Below are positions 58,661 to 64,000 of a stretch of DNA of 64,000 nt, in pieces. The position numbers were made by a program, and so were the translations under genes. Positions within the stretch are counted from its first letter, which is position 1. Each line of letters begins with the position of its first letter. The notes beneath the pieces are model-generated. The model did no database searches. It saw only the letters and a list, made by a program, of their open reading frames with translations, and was not told the origin of the DNA. Origin of the DNA: Streptococcus sp. 29896 (GTDB taxonomy: Bacteria > Bacillota > Bacilli > Lactobacillales > Streptococcaceae); assembly GCF_032594915.1 (NCBI RefSeq), contig NZ_CP118733.1:1984001-2048000 (forward strand), given 5' to 3'.

Positions 58661-60832
58661 TTATAAACTAGACCCATTCATGTGTTTGACACGGGAAATA
58701 ATTTCCTTGTGTCGACCCTTGACCATTGGTCTGGCCTGCGGATTTCCTAAATAACCACAGGTCCGCTTGACCACGTCAACTGTTTTAGGGTCGCTATTGC
58801 CACAGTTTGGGCACTTGAAACCACGCTCTGTCGGCTCAAAGTCCCCCTCAAAATCACAGGCGTAACAATGATCAATCGGAGTATTGGTGCCCAAATAGCC
58901 CACACGGTCATAGGCATAGTCCCAAACAGCCTCCAAGGCCTTGGGATTTTGTTGCAAGACAGGGTACTCACAGTAGTGGATAAAGCCACCGCTGGCACCT
59001 GCCTCTACATAGACCTTTTCAAAGTCCAGTTTTTCAAAGGGAGTCGGATTTTTCCGAACATCGTAGTGGAAGGAGTTGGTGTAATACTGCTTGTCGGTGA
59101 TGTTTTCAACCAGACCAAACTTCTCCGTATCCAACTGGCAGAAACGATCCGTCAGGCTCTCAGACGGGGTCGAATAAACAGAGAAATGATAGCCGTATTG
59201 GTCCGACCAAGCCTCTGTCAATTCCTTCATCCGCTTGATAATGGCAATCGTAAAGTCCTTGGCTTCTGGATTAGCCTCCCACTGACCACCGTAGAAAACT
59301 GCCGCCACTTCATAAAGTCCGATATAGCCCAGCGAAATGGTCGCTCTGCGATTTTTGAAAACCTCATCCACCGCATCGGTCTTGGCCAGTCGCTTGCCGA
59401 AAGCCCCATATTGATACAAAATCGGTGCATTGGCAGGTGTCGCCTCTTTTACTCGTTCCACACGATAAGCCAAGGCATCCTGGGCAATGGCCATGCGTTC
59501 TGCAAAGATTTCCCAGAACTTATCCATAGCTCCTGCAGACTCCATAGCAATCCGTGGCAGATTGACGGTCACGACACCTAGGTTCATACGACCAGATGTC
59601 ACATCTTGGCCATTTTCATCCTTCCAACCTTGAAGAAAAGAACGGCACCCCATTGGTACCTTGAAGGAGCCGGTCAGCTCGATAATCTTGTCATAAGACA
59701 GCATATCTGGATACATCCGCTTGGTTGCACACTCCACTGCCAGCTGCTTAATATCATAGTTTGGCGAATCAGGCTCCAAGTTCAAGCCCCGCTTGACTGT
59801 GAAAATCAGCTTTGGAAAAATAGCTGTACGACCTTCCCGACCCAGACCCTTGATACGAATATTGAGAATGGCCTTTTGAATTTCCCGTTCAAACCAGGAA
59901 GTTCCGAGGCCAAAACCAAGCGAAGTAAACGGCGTTTGCCCATTGGACGTAAAGAGGGTGTTAATCTCATACTCCAAAGACTGCATGGCATCGTAGATAT
60001 CCTTTTGAGTCTTGGCACGGGCATAATCTTCCTGCTTGTCTGGCAAAACCCAGTCTGTTGCTTCCTTCAAATGTTTCTGGTAATTGAGTTCCGCATAGGG
60101 AGCTAGCACCTCATCGATGCGGTCAGCTGAGCAACCTCCGTACTGACTAGAGGATACATTGGCGATAATCTGCGAAATCTGTGCCGTAGCCGTCTGAATC
60201 GACTTGGGACTCTCCACATCCGCATTCCCAATCTTAAAGCCCTGAGCCAACATCCCCTTGAAATCAATCAAGCAACAGTTGGTCATGGGAGTGTAAGGAC
60301 TGTAATCCAAGTCATGATAATGAATATCACCTTTTTGGTGAGCATTGGCCACATGGGCAGGCAAGAGTTTGAGGCCAATGGATTTTCCAACAATCCCTGC
60401 TGTCAAATCCCGCTGGGTATTGAACACATCCGCATCTTTATTGGCATTTTCATTGACCAAGGCCTGATCCTTGCTCAGCAACTTGTGAATTTCAAAGTTA
60501 ATATCGGTCGCCTGATGCCGACGGAAATCCCGCTGGGTCCGGTACTGAATATACCGCTCTGCCAACTCATACAAATGAGCCTTGAGCAACTCCTGCTCCA
60601 CAATGGTTTGGATTTCATAAATTTGGATATCGCCTGTAAAACGGCGTCCAATCTCTTGCAAGCTTGCCTCTAAAACCAGCTGCAAACCAGCCTCTGACAC
60701 TGGGTGTTCTAACTCCTGATTGGCCCGCGAAAGAGCAGAAAAAATCTTTTGCTCATCAAAAGACACCGTCCGACCATCTCGTTTCAAGACAACCAAATCC
60801 AAGGTTTCTAAGTCGTTTTCTCGCACATTCAT
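58661..60832 (-). CDS. nrdD: Anaerobic ribonucleoside-triphosphate reductase NrdD
   Basis: A 723-aa class III ribonucleotide reductase. An N-terminal ATP-cone (VVLKRDGRTVSFDEQKIF) precedes the large catalytic domain, a zinc site of four cysteines (CYACDFEGDF... CPNCGN) and the glycyl radical motif RTCGYLGNP near the end. It makes dNTPs without oxygen. ATG 60832 behind GGAGG is preferred to the longer frames. NrdR boxes lie upstream. Confidence 0.95.
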   Translation of the reverse strand: MNVRENDLETLDLVVLKRDGRTVSFDEQKIFSALSRANQELEHPVSEAGLQLVLEASLQEIGRRFTGDIQIYEIQTIVEQELLKAHLYELAERYIQYRTQRDFRRHQATDINFEIHKLLSKDQALVNENANKDADVFNTQRDLTAGIVGKSIGLKLLPAHVANAHQKGDIHYHDLDYSPYTPMTNCCLIDFKGMLAQGFKIGNADVESPKSIQTATAQISQIIANVSSSQYGGCSADRIDEVLAPYAELNYQKHLKEATDWVLPDKQEDYARAKTQKDIYDAMQSLEYEINTLFTSNGQTPFTSLGFGLGTSWFEREIQKAILNIRIKGLGREGRTAIFPKLIFTVKRGLNLEPDSPNYDIKQLAVECATKRMYPDMLSYDKIIELTGSFKVPMGCRSFLQGWKDENGQDVTSGRMNLGVVTVNLPRIAMESAGAMDKFWEIFAERMAIAQDALAYRVERVKEATPANAPILYQYGAFGKRLAKTDAVDEVFKNRRATISLGYIGLYEVAAVFYGGQWEANPEAKDFTIAIIKRMKELTEAWSDQYGYHFSVYSTPSESLTDRFCQLDTEKFGLVENITDKQYYTNSFHYDVRKNPTPFEKLDFEKVYVEAGASGGFIHYCEYPVLQQNPKALEAVWDYAYDRVGYLGTNTPIDHCYACDFEGDFEPTERGFKCPNCGNSDPKTVDVVKRTCGYLGNPQARPMVKGRHKEIISRVKHMNGSSL

Positions 60833-60885
60833 CTGACTGGCCTCCATTTTTTCACTGGTTATAGTGTAACATTTCACAAACAATT

Positions 60886-60941
60886 AATCAATATATTGTG
60901 GAATTTTTTTTAAAAATGTTCGACATGCACTATATATAGTT
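60886..60941 (-). promoter_or_regulatory. Two NrdR boxes in the nrdD promoter
   Basis: AATCAATATATTGTGG (60886-60901) and TGCACTATATATAGTT (60926-60941) match the NrdR consensus acaCwATATATwGtgt. Their centres are 41 bp apart, about four helical turns, so both can be bound by the same face of an NrdR oligomer. NrdR represses nrd genes when dATP is high. Confidence 0.75.
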
Positions 60942-60978
60942 TCAAAATGCAAAAAATGACTGCATTTGCAATCATTTT

Positions 60979-62484
60979 TCAATTATTTTTTTCATATAAA
61001 CGGAACTGCGTCAAATTCAAATCCAACTCCGAATAAGAGGAGTCCAAGGTAGCCTGAACTTCCTCCAAAACCGGTATATCCTTGTTGACCAAGATATACT
61101 TAGCATTGGTCCGGTTCAAATCATAGACAAGGGTTGACTTGCTCAACTCCGTTTCCAAATAAGGTTCAGCGGTGATAACCGTTGCCGATGAAAAGCGCTG
61201 GGCATCTAGATACAGAAGGGCACTGTCGTCCCAAGCAAAGATAAGGTCGCTCTGGCTAGTATTTTCCTGAATATACCGCGCCACCTCTTGTCGCTCTTCA
61301 CGAACATAATCCTGAGTAATGTACTGGTAAACCGGCTGCCCGATGAAAAATCCAACGACTAGAAGGGGCAGATAGAAGGACCAGCCAAGGTAAGAAAAGT
61401 CTTCTCTCTCCTCCTCTTTCTTAAGACTCATGGCAATCAAAATGAGGCCATAAGGTACCAAAACCGTCGCCTGACTCCAGTCACCATTGGCATTATAGAC
61501 GATGAAAACAGTCTGCAAAAGCATGGTCAGTAGGACAAATACGCGAATAAAGGCATTTGAGGCACGATTGGGGAGGAAAAGAGGTTGGAAAATTCCTCTA
61601 AAAATACCTGAAACCAGCAAAAAGATAGCCAGATAGAGCGAAGACTGCAACTGGAAGCTAAAGTCAAAGTTAAAGAGGAAGGTCTGTTGGATAGCCAAAC
61701 CCAAAATCTGTTCAATAAAGGTATAGTAGCCGACAGAGTATAGGACCAAAAGGAAGCCAAAAATAGAAGCTAAGGTTTGATAAATCCCCCTTGCAAGCTG
61801 ACGGTGACGGGTATTGAAGACCAAAAGGACCAACTGAGACACCACCCAGAGGATAGTGGCCTTGGGATAAATCAAGAAAACCAAGGCTGCATCAATTCCA
61901 AATAGGATAAAGCTCTCATCCTTTACAGCCCTTTCGAAATACCGCACCAAGAACCATACCGAGGTCAAGACAAACGGCAAGGCATACAAAGGAGCCGTAA
62001 TCCCACCTATGTTCAGGGCTCCAATCAACAGGTAGAACCAGCTAAGCAACTGATTCGCAACCTCTCTTGAACGCGCAAAATAGGCTAAAATCTTATGAAG
62101 ATAAATCCCTGCAATGACCAGACAGAAAAATTGGAGAAGCGCTAAACCGATGCTGGTTTGAAAAAAGCTCCCCAAGTAGGTCAATAGATAAAACAGAATC
62201 CCGCTAGTCCCAAAGAAATCACTGTAAGGAACTTGGCCAGCTTGCATGGCTACACCAGCATACAGATTCTGGCTTTGAAGATTAGACGCTAAAAAGGTCA
62301 AAAAGGGATTGGCAACACTCAAAAGACTCAACAATAAGCTCCAAAAAAGTGGCAACCAAACTGCGACCTTGTAATCTTTGGGGTTGAAGTCCGTAGGTTC
62401 TTCAACAGCACGGCTTGCCCTTTTTCTTCTTTCTGTACGTGACAAATGGCTATCTTCTGAATGAGAAGCAATGAATTCCGTCAT
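60979..62484 (-). CDS. Large polytopic membrane protein, possible glycosyltransferase-C type
   Basis: A 501-aa protein. A charged cytoplasmic N-terminus (SRTERRKRASRAVEEPTDFNPKDY) is followed by about ten membrane helices and a C-terminal extracellular domain of about 100 residues (RQEVARYIQENTSQSDLIFAWDDSALLY). The layout, with an early GQVPYSDFFG loop, resembles GT-C membrane glycosyltransferases. Substrate and family are not certain. Confidence 0.65.
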   Translation of the reverse strand: MTEFIASHSEDSHLSRTERRKRASRAVEEPTDFNPKDYKVAVWLPLFWSLLLSLLSVANPFLTFLASNLQSQNLYAGVAMQAGQVPYSDFFGTSGILFYLLTYLGSFFQTSIGLALLQFFCLVIAGIYLHKILAYFARSREVANQLLSWFYLLIGALNIGGITAPLYALPFVLTSVWFLVRYFERAVKDESFILFGIDAALVFLIYPKATILWVVSQLVLLVFNTRHRQLARGIYQTLASIFGFLLVLYSVGYYTFIEQILGLAIQQTFLFNFDFSFQLQSSLYLAIFLLVSGIFRGIFQPLFLPNRASNAFIRVFVLLTMLLQTVFIVYNANGDWSQATVLVPYGLILIAMSLKKEEEREDFSYLGWSFYLPLLVVGFFIGQPVYQYITQDYVREERQEVARYIQENTSQSDLIFAWDDSALLYLDAQRFSSATVITAEPYLETELSKSTLVYDLNRTNAKYILVNKDIPVLEEVQATLDSSYSELDLNLTQFRLYEKNN

Positions 62485-62517
62485 AGTTTTCTCCTTGCTA
62501 TAATCTCAATCATTATA

Positions 62518-62649
62518 TCAAAAAGACTGCTCCTTGTCACTCTTCTCCCTGATTTCCCTTACCAGGGCCAATTGTTCCAACTGGCGAAAGCTATACCATC
62601 CCGTCACCTTTGGCTGGGACTCAGTTTGATAGGGTATTCTTGTTTCCAT
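62518..62649 (-). CDS. Small hypothetical protein after folC, 43 aa
   Basis: The ATG at 62649 opens METRIPYQTESQPKVTGWYSFRQLEQLALVREIREKSDKEQSF. The composition is protein-like, with an amphipathic helix at the C-terminal half. The ribosome site is weak (GATAAG). It lies in the 200-bp gap between folC and the large membrane protein gene. Unrecognised. Confidence 0.45.
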   Translation of the reverse strand: METRIPYQTESQPKVTGWYSFRQLEQLALVREIREKSDKEQSF

Positions 62650-62692
62650 ACTTATCTATTCGAAAAAAGGATGACATTCGCCATCCATCTTC

Positions 62693-63922
62693 TTATTTTT
62701 TTTGATCCAAAAGCCATTTTCGAACTTCTGAGATAAAATAGAGAGAACCCGTCACAAACAGTCTGCCTTGCCCCTCTTTGAGCCAGGTTGCTAACCAACC
62801 TTGGTAGTCCTCAGCCCAGGCCCCCTGCCACTGCAAATCATCTTTTTTTACAGCCCCATCATATGAAAAACTTGTTAAAACAAGCGTCACATCCGGCAAT
62901 TCTCTTTCTAAACAAGCTAGCATTTCTTGAAAATCCTTGCGTTTCAAAGCCGAAAAAAGAATCGTCTGAGGCCCATCCTCCTCTTTGATAAAAGCCACTA
63001 AACTCTCAATAGCCGACAGATTATGGGCACCATCTAGATAAATTGCGGGTTCTGACACTAACAATTCCAAGCGCCCCATCCAGCTTGTCTCTGCCAAAGC
63101 TAACGCAATACATTCTCTCTTCCATTCTTTCCCCAACAAAGGCAAGAGCAAACGACTGGCCTCCACAGCAAGTGCTGCGTTCTTGCGCTGATGATCCCCC
63201 TGCAAACCAAGTTGATCCAAATGGATTTCTACACCCTCTGACCAGAATAAATCTTCATTCCAACCAAAATCACGACCAAATTGATAGACTTCCGCTTCCT
63301 TAGCGCTAGCAACTTGCAGACATACCTGCTGGGCTTCTAGCGGCAAATCACCCAGGAGGACTAGACGATGTGGTTTGATAATCCCTGCTTTTTGATAAGC
63401 AATATCTTCTATCGTCTCCCCCAACAAGTCCTGATGATCCAAACCGATTGAAGTAATCAAACTCATTAGCGGATCAATGACATTGGTCGAATCGTGCAGA
63501 CCACCAATGCCCACCTCAATCAGCGCTAGGTCCAAATCCTGGTCTTGAAAATGGAGAAACATGACCAGAACCATTACTTCAAAATATCGAAAGCCCTCAT
63601 AGACCTGCGCGACTGCTACCTCTAAATCATGCACTTGCCTAACCAATTCCCAAAATCGAGGAGTAGGAATCGGCTCTGATTGTATCAAGATACGGTCCTC
63701 GATGGTCACCATGTGGGGGGAGACAAACCGCCCCACACGGAGTCCATGGCTTTCTAGGATTTTTTGCAAGAAAGCAAGGGTCGACCCTTTTCCGTTGGTA
63801 CCAGCCACATGAACAAGTGGCACCTTCTCCTGCGGATTGCCCAAGAGTTCCAAGGCATAGCGCATCTTTTCTTCTTTAAAGCGGAAAACCTGACCTTGTT
63901 TTCCATCTAACCATTCTTTCAC
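62693..63922 (-). CDS. folC: Folylpolyglutamate synthase / dihydrofolate synthase FolC
   Basis: A 409-aa Mur-ligase-like enzyme with the P-loop VHVAGTNGKGST (near residue 42) and DGAHN near 297. It adds glutamate tails to folates. The preferred start is a GTG at 63922 behind GGAGG, giving (M)KEWLDGKQGQVF; an in-frame ATG at 63982 has no ribosome site and falls in a likely promoter region. Confidence 0.93.
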   Translation of the reverse strand: MKEWLDGKQGQVFRFKEEKMRYALELLGNPQEKVPLVHVAGTNGKGSTLAFLQKILESHGLRVGRFVSPHMVTIEDRILIQSEPIPTPRFWELVRQVHDLEVAVAQVYEGFRYFEVMVLVMFLHFQDQDLDLALIEVGIGGLHDSTNVIDPLMSLITSIGLDHQDLLGETIEDIAYQKAGIIKPHRLVLLGDLPLEAQQVCLQVASAKEAEVYQFGRDFGWNEDLFWSEGVEIHLDQLGLQGDHQRKNAALAVEASRLLLPLLGKEWKRECIALALAETSWMGRLELLVSEPAIYLDGAHNLSAIESLVAFIKEEDGPQTILFSALKRKDFQEMLACLERELPDVTLVLTSFSYDGAVKKDDLQWQGAWAEDYQGWLATWLKEGQGRLFVTGSLYFISEVRKWLLDQKK

Positions 63923-64000
63923 CTGCCACCTCCATCCTACTATACTAGCAAGTTGCGGGTAATTTTGCAAAAGAAAGGTCAACTAAGAAATCCACCAATC

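Noticed and set aside
62500..62690. Riboswitch in the gap after folC
   Set aside because: The gap lies downstream of folC, is explained better by a small ORF, and shows no recognisable aptamer pattern.
63923..64000. Six-codon C-terminus (IGGFLS-stop) of a further upstream gene on the minus strand
   Set aside because: Too short at the window edge to support a gene call.

Overview
The window looks like a Streptococcus suis chromosome (low-GC Firmicute). The evidence is the gene content and order: a troABCD-type Mn/Zn uptake operon, relA-dtd, prmA-rsmE, rarA with a 6S RNA and tRNA-Lys, nrdD-nrdG, folC, and an LPATG-anchored 5'-nucleotidase. The species call is an inference from gene order and typical streptococcal proteins; no 16S rRNA is present.

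Chromosome left of the insertion (1-16.9 kb): the N-terminal part of a PepO-type M13 endopeptidase; the divergent tro operon and its DtxR-family regulator around one operator; small membrane proteins and CPBP proteases, including an odd fusion of a LytTR response regulator to half a CPBP protease; a holin-like type I toxin/antisense-RNA locus; dtd, relA, a surface nucleotidase, a DUF554 protein, rsmE, prmA; and then a second, degenerate toxin-like locus plus a possible third small-RNA locus.

Integrated element (about 16.95-50.05 kb): roughly 33 kb with every gene on the minus strand. It has an ISLre2-type DDE transposase at one end, a RepA-like initiator at the other, ParA plus a ribbon-helix-helix partner, a MobC/relaxase pair with a hairpin-rich oriT candidate, a VirD4 coupling protein, a VirB4 ATPase, VirB6/VirB8/PrgI-like subunits, a lysozyme/CHAP hydrolase, a VirB2-like pilin candidate, an LPHTG surface protein, a type IA topoisomerase and a Toprim-ArdC protein. 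No tyrosine or serine integrase of usual ICE size is present. The layout (transposase + plasmid-like replication/partition + conjugation, sited just upstream of a sigma-A-like promoter) is that of the TnGBS family.

Inside the element (about 19.65-27.09 kb) lies an Inc18/pSM19035-type plasmid segment: beta resolvase, Topo-beta, erm(B), delta (ParA), omega, epsilon and zeta, with three arrays of omega heptad operators. It is rearranged. Zeta is fused in frame to the tail of a serine resolvase, delta has an in-frame TGA, erm(B) sits between duplicated topB-3'/omega-array segments, and the erm(B) leader peptide is broken by a 12-bp tandem duplication.

Chromosome right of the insertion (50.1-64 kb): a DUF3013 protein, rarA, 6S RNA, tRNA-Lys(CUU), a three-gene ABC exporter, the NrdR-controlled anaerobic ribonucleotide reductase cluster (nrdD ... 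nrdG), a large membrane protein, a small unannotated protein and folC.

How it fits together: the host genes are housekeeping (metal uptake, stringent response, ribosome modification, dNTP synthesis, folate). The element encodes its own replication, partition, DNA processing and type IV secretion, so it can probably persist as a circle before re-inserting, and it now also carries MLS resistance and a toxin-antitoxin module.
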